Source: Magnetococcales bacterium (GTDB taxonomy: Bacteria > Pseudomonadota > Magnetococcia > Magnetococcales > Magnetaquicoccaceae). Taken from it: a stretch of DNA of 53,965 bases. The stretch lies in contig JADGAY010000002.1 in the NCBI GenBank assembly GCA_015231775.1, forward strand, positions 1 through 53,965, read 5' to 3'. The translations under genes and the position numbers were made by a program. Shown in pieces: positions 1-7,428 of this stretch. The notes under the pieces are model-generated. The model made no database searches. It saw only the letters and a list, made by a program, of their open reading frames with translations, and had not been told where the DNA came from. How positions within the stretch are numbered: position 1 is the first letter of the stretch; every line of letters begins with the position of its first letter.

Positions 1-214
1 CAGGGAGATTGTCCTTATCGAGCACGCCGCCCGCCCGCTTATATTCACGCAGGTACAGCGTTGCCGCTGCCTCCATGAATTGACTGAGGGAGCGCAGCCG
101 CGAATCCGCGTGTGCAATCCCCTCCGCCTGTTCCTTAATGGCGGGATCAATGGACGCGCGGATGAGCCCGAATTTGGCCCGTCCGATGCCTGGTCTCCCC
201 ACCTTGTTCACCAT
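1..214 (-). CDS. Ribbon-helix-helix regulator, partial (runs off left edge)
   Basis: Reading the minus strand from ATG at 214 gives 71 open codons to the window edge with no stop. The protein starts MVNKVGRPGIGRAKFGLIRA. A basic strand (KFGLIRASID) followed by two helices (PAIKEQAEGIAHAD and LRSLSQFMEAAATLYL) fits the RHH fold of small phage repressors, which bind DNA as dimers. An AGGAG sits about 12 bases upstream of the ATG. It is divergent from the gene at 344, so it may repress its own and the early promoter (inference). The ORF on the opposite strand here is a shadow. The C-terminus is not in the window. Confidence 0.6.
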   Translation of the reverse strand, partial: MVNKVGRPGIGRAKFGLIRASIDPAIKEQAEGIAHADSRLRSLSQFMEAAATLYLREYKRAGGVLDKDNLP

Positions 215-343
215 GCGCGCATTGTGCTCCTGAAATGTTTTTGCCGTCAAGAACTATTTTCTGTTGACAGGAAAGTGCGATCCTGGTAATTAGTGAATCA
301 TTAAAGATCGTTCATAGCAGTTTATGAAGCGAAAGGGGCCTTT
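215..343. promoter_or_regulatory. Divergent control region between two RHH-like genes
   Basis: This 129-base gap is AT-rich compared with its surroundings. It holds a perfect 4-bp inverted repeat CTGT-TG-ACAG at 261-270 that overlaps a -35-like box, and a wider imperfect one (TCAAGAA...TTCTGTTGA). A third symmetric stretch, TGAA...TTCA, lies around 294-314. RHH proteins usually bind paired short inverted repeats, so these are operator candidates. Which gene product binds them is inference. Confidence 0.45.
264..292 (+). promoter_or_regulatory. Candidate sigma70-type early promoter
   Basis: TTGACA at 264-269 is a perfect -35 box, followed after 17 bases by TAATTA at 287-292, a moderate -10 match. 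It faces the plus-strand early module, whose first start codon is at 344. The -35 box lies inside the CTGTTGACAG palindrome, so a bound repressor would block it. Confidence 0.5.
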
Positions 344-529
344 ATGAAAGCGAAGCAGGGCAGGGTGAGGGCGGGGCGACCGTCAAAAGATCGCAAGGTA
401 CTCCTCAATACGCGCGTGAAGGAAGCCACGAAAGACCGGCTCTTGGCGTACTGCGGAGCCGATCGCATCATGTGTGAGGTGGTCGATTTGGCCGTCAATC
501 AACACATCGACCGGGAGGGCAGGCCGTGA
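344..529 (+). CDS. Small RHH-like DNA-binding protein
   Basis: Sixty-one residues. A basic N-terminus (KAKQGRVRAGRPSKDRK) leads to a strand-like segment (VLLNTRVKE) and two short helices (ATKDRLLAYCG, CEVVDLAVNQHID), as in Arc/CopG-type proteins. GAAAGGGG precedes the ATG. It is the first gene of the plus-strand module and overlaps the next start by four bases. Role as an early transcription regulator is inferred from fold and place; the sequence is short, so the family call is moderate. Confidence 0.5.
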   Translation: MKAKQGRVRAGRPSKDRKVLLNTRVKEATKDRLLAYCGADRIMCEVVDLAVNQHIDREGRP

Positions 530-729
530 GCGACGAGCCGCTCGACATCATCACGGGGAAGCAAGTCGCGGCCCTCTTGCGCGTCAGCTATCGGCACGTC
601 ACTGGACTGGCGAAGCGGGGCGGCTTGCCGGTGATTCGCGTCGGCCATGTCTTGCGGTTCAACCGTCCGGACATCCTGGCCTGGGTGCGCGACCAGCGAC
701 AGAAGGAGGTGCCTAGTGGACGCCTGTGA
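526..729 (+). CDS. Excisionase/MerR-type helix-turn-helix protein
   Basis: Sixty-seven residues from GTG at 526, in a GTGA overlap with the previous stop. The segment ITGKQVAALLRVSYRHVTGL is a typical HTH_17 start; it is followed by RVGHVLRFNRPDILAWV, the wing and the R-F-x-x-x-D-I-x-x-W pattern of excisionase-like DNA-binding proteins. Such proteins bend DNA in excision or act as small phage regulators. No integrase is in the window, so regulation is as likely as excision. Confidence 0.75.
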   Translation: MSDEPLDIITGKQVAALLRVSYRHVTGLAKRGGLPVIRVGHVLRFNRPDILAWVRDQRQKEVPSGRL

Positions 730-874
730 TTATTGCCACGGGCTCGACGCGGTGGAGTGGGACGAGGAGGCGGGCGACATCTGCAAGTATTGCCTCAAGG
801 ACCGCAAGGACAGCAAGGCCCGCGAGGCGGATGAACGTGAGCAGGCCGAACAAGAGGAAAGGTGGGCGCGATGA
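716..874 (+). CDS. Small zinc-ribbon-like protein
   Basis: Fifty-two residues from GTG at 716, chosen because GAAGGAGGT lies just upstream. Two CxxC knuckles (CDYC and CKYC) about 20 residues apart could bind one zinc ion, followed by a highly charged Lys/Glu/Arg-rich helix. It overlaps the HTH gene by 14 bases and the next gene by 4, so it is probably translationally coupled. Function unknown; small zinc-ribbon proteins are common in early phage regions. Confidence 0.6.
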   Translation: MDACDYCHGLDAVEWDEEAGDICKYCLKDRKDSKAREADEREQAEQEERWAR

Positions 875-1041
875 ATCATATTGGAACAGTGCTCTTTCAG
901 ACGTTTCTCGTGTTTGCCGTGTGTGCGGTGGGGATCGTCATGGCCTGCGAAGCCTGGAACGACTGGCAGGCGGGGCGCGCGGCGCGAGCGGAATGGCTGC
1001 GCCGGTTGTGCGCCTCCGGCTTGCTGTGGAGGACGCGCTAA
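871..1041 (+). CDS. Small membrane protein
   Basis: Fifty-six residues from ATG at 871, overlapping the previous stop (ATGA) and ending in TAATG with the next gene. One hydrophobic span, VLFQTFLVFAVCAVGIVMAC, is followed by an Arg/Trp-rich tail, which suggests a single-pass inner-membrane protein with a cytoplasmic C-terminus. The tight overlaps at both ends support it as real. Function unknown. Confidence 0.55.
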   Translation: MNHIGTVLFQTFLVFAVCAVGIVMACEAWNDWQAGRAARAEWLRRLCASGLLWRTR

Positions 1042-1463
1042 TGCTCGCCAACGGGAAGCTCCATGCCGGAAAGCAGAACACGTACACCCAGCTCGATATT
1101 CGGACATCCGTGTGGCGGGTGTTCACCTTGCTGGGCCGGTGCGGGGTGCGCGATTACCGCAAACATCGGCTGCCGGGAGAAATCAGCGTGGACGGCATTC
1201 TGTACCGATTCGATGGGCGGTGGAATTGGATGCTGGGTTCCTTTGGGATTCCGGCTCAGCACGTCGGGCGCCCGCCACGGAGAGCCACACCCAGCTATCC
1301 CGTATCTCGGCGGAGGAACATCATGCGCGCGCCTGCCGTGATCGAGAAGCCGAGGGAGCGAACCTGTCTCAGGTGTCCGACTGTGTTCGTGTCCGTGCAT
1401 TTCACTTGCCCACCATGTCGGGCCAAGAATCAGCAATATTCGGATGAGTTTGCGTGTCTGTAA
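1041..1463 (+). CDS. Phage protein with C-terminal zinc ribbon, unknown function
   Basis: One hundred and forty residues. The start at 1041 overlaps the TAA of the membrane gene. The first 75 residues form a mixed globular region (SVWRVFTLLGRCGVRDYRKH). An Arg/Pro-rich linker follows, then a CLRC...CPPC pair near the C-terminus that could hold zinc. No family recognised. The Cys pairs suggest nucleic acid or protein binding. Confidence 0.5.
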   Translation: MLANGKLHAGKQNTYTQLDIRTSVWRVFTLLGRCGVRDYRKHRLPGEISVDGILYRFDGRWNWMLGSFGIPAQHVGRPPRRATPSYPVSRRRNIMRAPAVIEKPRERTCLRCPTVFVSVHFTCPPCRAKNQQYSDEFACL

Positions 1464-1479
1464 CCAAAGGAGGGGGATC

Positions 1480-2397
1480 ATGAGCGAAACAGCGATCGAG
1501 ACAGAGCCGAACTACGAAGCCACCACGGAGGAGGAGCCGAACTACGAGACGCTGGTAGAGCTGCCGCGCCTCATTATCGACCCGTTCGATAAGGAGAAGG
1601 CGGCGAAGGCCCTTGAGGAGATCGAGGACGCCGACAAGCTCGCGGACATCATGAAGGCCTACGAGACGGAGGCCGCAGACTTGACGGCGCACGACAACAT
1701 TTCTTTGTTGCGGTGCGCGGCTTTTGTCGAAACCTGCAAGGTGGCTCAGGCTCATGCGGCCAAGCGGCGCGAGGGCTTAGTGGGCCCGCTCAATGCGCAA
1801 GTCAAAAAGCATAACGCGGTGTGGATGCCGCTCGAAAAGGGGTTCGATGCGGCCTGGCGCAAGGCGTTAGGCACGGCAAACCGCTACATCGCGGAGCGGG
1901 ATGCCGCGATTGAGGCCGAACAGCGGCGACTCGCGGCGGAAGCGGCGGCAGCACAAGCCCTGATCGATCAACAGCAGCGCGAAGCCGAGGAGGCCGCGAA
2001 GAAGGCGGCGGAAGAGGGGGATTTCGTGGCCGCCGTCGAATTGGAATCGAAGGCCGAGGAATTGCGCGTGCAGGCGGCGGAGATCGTGCCGGAAGTGGTG
2101 CCGCAGGAATCGAACAAGGTGCAGCTCGACAGCGGCGCAACCTTGTCACTCGGCGGGAAGGGCAAGCGGATATGGGTGCTCCCAGGCTGGGACAAAAAGA
2201 AGGCCCTCCCGGCTCTTGATGAGAAATTCGCCGGACTGGTCGGCGACATCACCAAGTTGCCGGAAGGCGTGCAGTTCCTCTTGAGCGTATGCGACGTGAA
2301 CCCCGTTCACCTGAACGCCAAATGGAAAGCGCCGGGCGCGAAGTTCCCGAGGCCGTTCATCGATGCGCCGGACTATAGCAAGGGCTCATTGCGATGA
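1480..2397 (+). CDS. Coiled-coil phage protein beside nuclease (DUF1351-like architecture)
   Basis: Three hundred and five residues. ATG at 1480 is preferred over an in-frame ATG at 1444 because AAAGGAGGGGG directly precedes it. An acidic N-terminus is followed by helices and a long Ala/Glu coiled coil at about residues 145-210 (EQRRLAAEAAAAQAL), then a small C-terminal domain (KGKRIWVLPGWDKKKALPAL). This layout matches a broad group of phage proteins found next to single-strand annealing proteins and exonucleases. Its stop overlaps the nuclease start (ATGA), so a role as partner in DNA recombination is plausible but unproven. Confidence 0.5.
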   Translation: MSETAIETEPNYEATTEEEPNYETLVELPRLIIDPFDKEKAAKALEEIEDADKLADIMKAYETEAADLTAHDNISLLRCAAFVETCKVAQAHAAKRREGLVGPLNAQVKKHNAVWMPLEKGFDAAWRKALGTANRYIAERDAAIEAEQRRLAAEAAAAQALIDQQQREAEEAAKKAAEEGDFVAAVELESKAEELRVQAAEIVPEVVPQESNKVQLDSGATLSLGGKGKRIWVLPGWDKKKALPALDEKFAGLVGDITKLPEGVQFLLSVCDVNPVHLNAKWKAPGAKFPRPFIDAPDYSKGSLR

Positions 2398-2999
2398 AGC
2401 TCATCACGAGAAGGGGCGAGCCGTTCGAATATTTCGAGGAGACGGAGCGGCTTGACCTCTTCTCGGTCAGTCAGGGACGGAAGGAGGCCTTCAACTCTTT
2501 CCGTGGGGTGCAACCAGACATTTTGGAGGCCGCGCGGGTGCGAGGCACCATCCTCCACAAGCGGTTTTTCTTTGCGATGGCCCATTGTGCCGGGCTGTGC
2601 GAGTACCCGAAGCGAATCGAACTGTACGGCGGGTATTGCGACAGCATGGACCGATGGATTGATGAGGCCAAGCCGAAGCCGGTGAAGCTGGAGGCCGCAG
2701 GGCTCAATCGGCGGTACCTGTACGCAGGGACCAGGGACGCGGACATTCTCTACATGGGGAGCGACCTCACCATTATGGACCTCAAGAGTGGTGTCCCGAC
2801 CTGTACGGATGAAATGCAGTTGATCGCCTACGACCATATGGACGGGTGCAAGGCGGAGCGACACCTTGATGTGTACTTAGACAAGAACGGCGGGCGCGCG
2901 AAAGAGGCATGGGTAGAACGATCCGAGATGGCGGCGCACTGGGCGGGGTTCCTCAATGCGTTGTCGATGCTGCGATGGAGGATGAAGTATGGACGCTGA
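2394..2999 (+). CDS. RecB/Cas4-like PD-(D/E)XK exonuclease
   Basis: Two hundred and one residues. The motifs of the RecB-type nuclease core can be read in order: H55 in RGTILHKRF, D117 in GTRDADILY, D129-L-K131 in MDLKSG, and Q142/Y146 in MQLIAYDHM. These correspond to the metal-binding and catalytic residues of phage exonucleases that resect DNA ends for recombination. It sits between a coiled-coil partner and SSB-linked genes, which fits a recombination/replication cassette. Confidence 0.8.
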   Translation: MKLITRRGEPFEYFEETERLDLFSVSQGRKEAFNSFRGVQPDILEAARVRGTILHKRFFFAMAHCAGLCEYPKRIELYGGYCDSMDRWIDEAKPKPVKLEAAGLNRRYLYAGTRDADILYMGSDLTIMDLKSGVPTCTDEMQLIAYDHMDGCKAERHLDVYLDKNGGRAKEAWVERSEMAAHWAGFLNALSMLRWRMKYGR

Positions 3000-3294
3000 G
3001 ACGAAAGCCTTGCGGGATCATTTCGCAGGGCAGGCCATGGCCGGGATCTTGACGACGCCGATTGACGGGGAAGTTGACCCCAAGGTGTTGGCGTCGATGG
3101 CCTACGAGTATGCCGACGCCATGCTGGCCGAGCGTAGCAAGGCGGATGAGCAGGCCTATCAGGACCGGCTGAAACGGGGGAAGTTGAACGCGAAGAATGA
3201 ACAGGTGCGGCAGAAGGCAGCAGCCGAGGCCGCGAAACGTGAGGGGGAATCACTTACCGGAGGGAAGAAAGATGGACGCAATCAAGTCCGCTGA
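2989..3294 (+). CDS. Hypothetical early phage protein
   Basis: One hundred and one residues, overlapping the nuclease by 11 bases and the next gene by 23. The first 55 residues look helical; the C-terminal half is Lys/Ala/Glu-rich and probably extended or coiled coil (RLKRGKLNAKNEQVRQKAAA). No domain recognised. Position suggests an accessory role in recombination. Confidence 0.55.
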   Translation: MDAETKALRDHFAGQAMAGILTTPIDGEVDPKVLASMAYEYADAMLAERSKADEQAYQDRLKRGKLNAKNEQVRQKAAAEAAKREGESLTGGKKDGRNQVR

Positions 3295-4462
3295 ACGGAT
3301 GAAATTCACGCGCATCAAGGGGGATTACAGCGAAGTGCGCCGGTTGCCACGGCTGGGGAAAATCCGGCTGGGGGTTAAGCGGCAGACGCAGGGCGGGAAG
3401 CAGTACCCGTCAGAAACGGAGCATTTCGTGTGCCCGTCAGAAGTGGAAGCCGTGTACGGGCCCACGCCGACCGAGCTGGACGTGATGCTGCCGCTTGAAG
3501 ATCCGGAGCAGGTACTTGTCCAGAAATTCGCCCGCTATGGGGCGAGTGCCGGGCTCAAGTGCCACGGCAACGGGGAACAGGCCGAGCAGCTGAACGAGCA
3601 AACGAAGCAATGGGAGCCCAGGACATGCCCGTGTCCGGCCCTCAAGAGCGAAAAGAACCCCAAGGGCGATTGCACGCCACAGACGCACCTCCTCGTGCTT
3701 CTGCCGAAGGTGTCCATGGGAGGCTGCTACCAAATCACCACGCGCAGCTTTCACTCAACGGTGGGGCTGAACTCCTCTCTCGACTATACCCGTGGACTCG
3801 CAGGGCGCATCGCGCTCTTGCCTATGAAGCTGCGACGGGTGCCACAGGAAACCCACCACGACGGGAAGAAACAGGTGCATTACATCTTGAGCCTGGTCCT
3901 GGATGCGACCTTGCCGCAGATCGCGGATATTCGCAGCAATCCCGAAAGCCTCCTCATCCCGTCGCGGTACCAGATCGAGGGACCACAGGATGAAAACCCG
4001 CTCATGGACCCGGTAGACATCATTGACGCGCCCTTGTCTATCGAGGCCTCCGACTTGGCCGACATGAGCGATGAGAAGATGGAGGAGATTCAGGCCAAGC
4101 TGAATGCGACGATGGCCACGAATACGCTGCCGGCCGCCGAGCCCCTCAAGGCCCAGACCACCATCGTTGACCCTGCCGAGAAGAAGCCAGACCCACCGAA
4201 GGCGGAGCCGCCGAAGGCCGCGGCGCCCGCTCCCTCACGCACCTGGACCGAATCGGTATGGGTAGACATCTGCCTGTACTTTGCCGATTCCCCGCAGCTG
4301 GTCGAGCTGCGCGACCACATCTTGCGCGGCATGAAATACGTCAACAAGCAGACCGGGCAGTTGAACGACTTGCGGCAGATCAACGCCATCGGGCGAGACG
4401 TCTTTATGCGGCGCGTCGCCATCGAGGCCGAGCGTCGCAATATCACATTGGGGGTGAAGTAA
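3272..4462 (+). CDS. Gp3-like recombination directionality factor family protein
   Basis: Three hundred and ninety-six residues from ATG 3272; GGAGG at 3259-3263 decides this start over an upstream in-frame one. Residues 20-210 carry the hallmarks of the family: GKIRLGVK, ETEHFVCPSEV, PTELDVMLPLEDPE, YQITTRSFHS and PMKLRRVPQET. Cys97, Cys119, Cys121 and Cys134 could form a zinc site. The C-terminal third is Pro/Ala-rich with a final helical domain. Family members include phiC31 gp3, which steers serine integrases, but most lie, as here, beside SSB and nuclease genes. A general DNA-recombination role is therefore at least as likely. Confidence 0.75.
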   Translation: MDAIKSAERMKFTRIKGDYSEVRRLPRLGKIRLGVKRQTQGGKQYPSETEHFVCPSEVEAVYGPTPTELDVMLPLEDPEQVLVQKFARYGASAGLKCHGNGEQAEQLNEQTKQWEPRTCPCPALKSEKNPKGDCTPQTHLLVLLPKVSMGGCYQITTRSFHSTVGLNSSLDYTRGLAGRIALLPMKLRRVPQETHHDGKKQVHYILSLVLDATLPQIADIRSNPESLLIPSRYQIEGPQDENPLMDPVDIIDAPLSIEASDLADMSDEKMEEIQAKLNATMATNTLPAAEPLKAQTTIVDPAEKKPDPPKAEPPKAAAPAPSRTWTESVWVDICLYFADSPQLVELRDHILRGMKYVNKQTGQLNDLRQINAIGRDVFMRRVAIEAERRNITLGVK

Positions 4463-4464
4463 CC

Positions 4465-4842
4465 ATGAATCTCGTTGTCATGATCGGCAATCTCACGCGG
4501 AATCCGGAGCTTAGATACACGCCGAGCGGCACGCCCGTCGCCACGTTCGGGCTGGCCTGCAATCGGCGGTTCAAGCAGGGCGATGAACTGAAAGAGGAGG
4601 TGACATTTATCGACGTGGTGGCGTTCGGGAAGATGGCCGAATCCGTCGCGCAGTACAAGCAGAAGGGCGACAAGGTGGGCGTCACGGCACGGCTCCAACA
4701 ACAACGCTGGGAGACGGAGGACGGGCAAAAGCGCAGCAAGCACCAGCTCGTCGCCAATAGCATCGAGTTTGTCGGGGCGAAAAAGGATGGGGGCGGCGGA
4801 GATCCAGGCGACCCCGAGAGCGGCGATCCGGATTACAGCTAG
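4465..4842 (+). CDS. ssb: Single-stranded DNA-binding protein
   Basis: One hundred and twenty-five residues, starting two bases after the previous stop. The N-terminus MNLVVMIGNLTRNPELRYTP and later FIDVVAFGKMAE are diagnostic of the bacterial SSB OB-fold (residues 1-105). The C-terminal tail is short and acidic (GDPGDPESGDPDYS) but lacks the usual DDDIPF-type tip that recruits host repair proteins. This may mean reduced docking of host partners. It coats single-stranded DNA during phage replication and recombination. Confidence 0.93.
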   Translation: MNLVVMIGNLTRNPELRYTPSGTPVATFGLACNRRFKQGDELKEEVTFIDVVAFGKMAESVAQYKQKGDKVGVTARLQQQRWETEDGQKRSKHQLVANSIEFVGAKKDGGGGDPGDPESGDPDYS

Positions 4843-4872
4843 GGCAGTTCATTCATTACCAAGGAGGCACCC

Positions 4873-5238
4873 GTGAATTGGTTAAAGGTCGATATTGCCA
4901 CCATCGCCAACGGTGGCGTGAACCAGCTCTTTAATCAAGAGCTGGAAGAGATCATGCGGAACATTCGGGACATCAATATGGAGCACAAGCCAACCCGGCG
5001 CATCACGCTCCAATTTGATTTTTCCGCCGACGAGGACCGGACCAACATTACGTGTCGATTCAGGCCGATTCGCAAGATTGCGCCCATGCGTGCCGTGAAA
5101 AGCACCATGGTACTTACGGAAGAGAACGGCCAGTTGCAGGCCCATACCCTGGACATCGAGCAGCCAGGGCTCTTTACCCCCAATTCGGGCCCGCAAGGCC
5201 TGGTCGTGGTGGGCGGGATCGTCACAGGCGGCAAGTAA
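4873..5238 (+). CDS. Phage 'replication terminator protein' family
   Basis: One hundred and twenty-one residues from GTG 4873, with AAGGAGG just upstream. The pattern IATIANGGVNQLFNQELEEI, then RRITLQFDFSADEDR and IRKIAPM, matches a small conserved phage family that databases label replication terminator protein. The label has little experimental backing. It is followed by its usual neighbour (next gene), supporting the assignment. Confidence 0.65.
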   Translation: MNWLKVDIATIANGGVNQLFNQELEEIMRNIRDINMEHKPTRRITLQFDFSADEDRTNITCRFRPIRKIAPMRAVKSTMVLTEENGQLQAHTLDIEQPGLFTPNSGPQGLVVVGGIVTGGK

Positions 5239-5279
5239 GCCGCTGCCATCGTGCCAACAACAGAAGGGACTACAGACAG

Positions 5280-6002
5280 ATGATTAGAGAAGCTATTCAG
5301 GAAATCGAGAAACTCGCCAAGCCTACCGTCCAAGAGTTCGGCGGCCTCACCTACACGAATCGTCCATTCATCCCGGTCAAGGACCCCATGCCGGACGGTG
5401 AAAACGTCACCACCCTGAGCGGGCTCGTTGAGCTGGTACGGGCGAAGCTGAACGGGCTCGACGTGGCAAGGGCCTATGCGCTCGTCGAATCCCCTACGCG
5501 CGTCACGGTCAGCATGTTGCTGTGCAACGTCTGGGGCGACCGGCAGACCCATATCACTTGCGAGCTGCCCAGCTATGGCGCGTTCCCGTTCGGCAGGTAC
5601 ATGGAGCAAGAGGAATTTATGATCGGCCTGCAAGCGTTTTTCGTGCGGGGCGAAGAAGAAGCGGACTCCTCCTACGTGGTGGAGATTGCCGGGAAGTTGA
5701 CCGCGAGTGATGTGAAGCAGTCGAACGACGACGGCATTTCTCAGAACGTGGTGATTAAGAAAGGGCCTGTGTTGCAGGCCGATGTGGTCGTCAAGAAACT
5801 CGTCAAGCTCCGGCCCTATCGGACCTTCCGCGAGATCGTGCAGCCCGCCAGCGAGTTTGTGTTTCGTATGCGCAGCCGACAGAACGAAGTCCCAGCGCTG
5901 GCCCTGCATGTCGCCGACGCGGAGATGTGGCAACCGGAAGCCATGCGAACCATTAAGGCGTTCATTGAAAAGGAACTGCCGGACTTGACGGTTGTTGCGT
6001 AG
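5280..6002 (+). CDS. Conserved phage protein of unknown function
   Basis: Two hundred and forty residues. ATG 5280 is chosen because AGAAGGGA precedes it; the longer open frame upstream is covered by the previous gene. Recognisable family features are NVTTLSGLVELV, PSYGAFPFGRYMEQEEFMIG, DDGISQNVVIKKG and LRPYRTFREIVQPASEFVFR. Proteins of this type follow the 'replication terminator' family in many phages. Probably cytoplasmic; no catalytic motif is evident. Confidence 0.6.
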   Translation: MIREAIQEIEKLAKPTVQEFGGLTYTNRPFIPVKDPMPDGENVTTLSGLVELVRAKLNGLDVARAYALVESPTRVTVSMLLCNVWGDRQTHITCELPSYGAFPFGRYMEQEEFMIGLQAFFVRGEEEADSSYVVEIAGKLTASDVKQSNDDGISQNVVIKKGPVLQADVVVKKLVKLRPYRTFREIVQPASEFVFRMRSRQNEVPALALHVADAEMWQPEAMRTIKAFIEKELPDLTVVA

Positions 6003-6488
6003 ATGCGAACCAATCTCGGCAACCTGCCCATCACGATTGATCCCGTGACCGGGCAGGCAAGGGTAGTGCGAGGTAGCTCAAAATCGCGGCATATCAAAAC
6101 CGCGGCGGAGGCATCCGTGGGGAGAGCAAAGCCTGGCAAGGCGAAAGATGCCGGTTCGATTCCGGCCCTCGCACCTACCTTTGACTCTCAGCTGGAGGCC
6201 GACCGGGCGAACTACCTGTTCGGCCTTCAGCTTGGGGGGAACATCGTGCGGTACGTGCATCACCCGTTTTCGGTCGAGATCGGGCCGGGCCGATGGTACA
6301 CGCCGGACTTCCTCGTGGAGTGGATCGACGGCTCCATCACCATCGAAGAAATCAAGGGGAGCCTCAAGCAGAAGAACGCCAGGGACAGCGAAACGCGGTT
6401 TCTCGCCGCAGCGGGGAAGTTGCCCATGTTTCAGTGGCAGCTGCTTACGCGAGTCAAACGGATATGGATTGCCAAAAGGAGCTTGTGA
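6003..6488 (+). CDS. DUF1064-like phage nuclease/resolvase
   Basis: One hundred and sixty-one residues, abutting the previous stop. From about residue 59 the DUF1064 pattern is clear: TFDSQLEADRANYLFGLQ, then HHPFSVEI, RWYTPDFLVEW and TIEEIKGSLKQK. The E...D...E-x-K set fits a PD-(D/E)XK fold, proposed to cut branched DNA. The first 58 residues are not part of the domain: they are encoded largely by a tRNA-like sequence (6067-6175) and contain the peptide AGSIPAL, typical of translated tRNA T-arms. Reading continues in frame with no start codon after the tRNA-like part. Confidence 0.7.
   Translation: MRTNLGNLPITIDPVTGQARVVRGSSKSRHIKTAAEASVGRAKPGKAKDAGSIPALAPTFDSQLEADRANYLFGLQLGGNIVRYVHHPFSVEIGPGRWYTPDFLVEWIDGSITIEEIKGSLKQKNARDSETRFLAAAGKLPMFQWQLLTRVKRIWIAKRSL
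6067..6175 (+). other. tRNA-like sequence inside the DUF1064-like gene
   Basis: TGCGAGG at 6067-6073 pairs fully with CCTCGCA at 6167-6173. TAGCTCA follows at once (tRNA positions 8-14), and GAGC at 6124-6127 pairs with GCTC at 6076-6079 like a D stem. GCCGG-TTCGATT-CCGGC at 6150-6166 is a perfect T arm. The D loop is much too long, with its own hairpins (CGCGG/CCGCG and CGGA/TCCG), and the expected anticodon stem does not pair. It is therefore probably a degenerate or non-canonical tRNA, not a working one. Confidence 0.5.
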
Positions 6489-6817
6489 TGGACGTATTTA
6501 CGGCAGCGCAATCGAGGACGCTCCGAGACGAGGCGATTGAATCGGTGATGAAGCGCGCCGGGCAGGACTTCATGGATCGGGCCGAGGCCTATATCCTCGA
6601 CTATCTCAGGGCGCATGGGGCGACGGCAGGGGAGCAGTTGACGCGCGCCTGCCTATCGGCGGGCATCGAGCCGCACGATGATCGGGCATTCGGGCCCGTC
6701 TATATGCGCCTATCCAGGCGAGGGGTGATTGAAAAGTGCGGGTTTGTGCCTCGACTGCGCGGGCATATGACCAGCGGCGGGAACGTGTGGCGGCTCAAGA
6801 TCGGGGGTAACGCATGA
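6488..6817 (+). CDS. Winged-helix-like phage protein
   Basis: One hundred and nine residues, overlapping the previous stop by one base (TGATG). Residues 30-100 resemble the small winged-helix domain often found in phage replication regions: YILDYLRAHGATAGEQLTRA, then PVYMRLSRRGVIEKCGFVPR and a closing wing (GNVWRL). DNA binding is likely; target unknown. Confidence 0.55.
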   Translation: MDVFTAAQSRTLRDEAIESVMKRAGQDFMDRAEAYILDYLRAHGATAGEQLTRACLSAGIEPHDDRAFGPVYMRLSRRGVIEKCGFVPRLRGHMTSGGNVWRLKIGGNA

Positions 6818-7428
6818 CCAAGTATCCACTCACATGGCCGACCGGCTGGAGGCGCACGGAATCCTATCGGCGCGACCAGGCCTCATTCTCCAAGGCGAAG
6901 CGGCAGCTGTCCGTGCATGACGGCACGCAGCGCATCATTGACGAAATGCGGCGGTTTTACGTGCACGAGAACAACGTCATTATTTCCACCAACGTCAGGC
7001 TCCGGCTGGACGGGTTGCCATTGTCGAACCAGGCCGAGCCGCACGATCCAGGGGTAGCGGTGTACTGGAAGAAGCAGGGGAAAGACCAAGTGATGGCGAG
7101 CGATCGATATACCCGCGTCGCCGACAACCTCGCCGCGATTGCCGCGACCCTCGAAGCCATGCGGGCGATTGAGCGGCACGGCGGCGCGCAGATTTTGGAG
7201 CGGGCCTTTCTCGGGTTCACGGCTCTGCCGGAGCCGAAGAACTGGCGGGACACGTTCAGGATGCACGGGCTCGACCCGCATATGTCGCGCGGGGAGGTGC
7301 TGAGCAATGCCAGGGACATCTACAAGCGCATGGCCATGGAGCACCACCCAGACAGGGGCGGCGATCCAGAGAAGATGGCCGAAATCAATCGCGCGTGGAG
7401 CGATGCGCAACGGGAGTTAGGCGCATGA
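6814..7428 (+). CDS. J-domain (DnaJ-like) phage protein
   Basis: Two hundred and four residues. The C-terminal 45 residues hold a J domain with the invariant HPD at 178-180 (EHHPDRGGDPEKMAEINRAW), which would stimulate host DnaK. The N-terminal 150 residues are a conserved phage region with no enzyme motif (TDRYTRVADNLAAIAATLEA-like helix at about 98-115). Similar proteins occur in replication modules of many phages and may help remodel replication complexes. The start overlaps the previous stop (ATGA). Confidence 0.8.
   Translation: MTKYPLTWPTGWRRTESYRRDQASFSKAKRQLSVHDGTQRIIDEMRRFYVHENNVIISTNVRLRLDGLPLSNQAEPHDPGVAVYWKKQGKDQVMASDRYTRVADNLAAIAATLEAMRAIERHGGAQILERAFLGFTALPEPKNWRDTFRMHGLDPHMSRGEVLSNARDIYKRMAMEHHPDRGGDPEKMAEINRAWSDAQRELGA

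Noticed and set aside
80-289. Plus-strand ORF of 69 codons at the left edge
   Set aside because: It lies opposite a better RHH gene and has no ribosome site or family features.
4935-5933. Minus-strand ORF (332 codons) across two early genes
   Set aside because: It spans two plus-strand genes with recognised families and has no start signals.
6703-6712. TATGCGCCTA, a ten-base part of the late motif
   Set aside because: It lies inside a coding region, encodes conserved-looking residues (YMRL) and lacks the last two bases, so probably chance.
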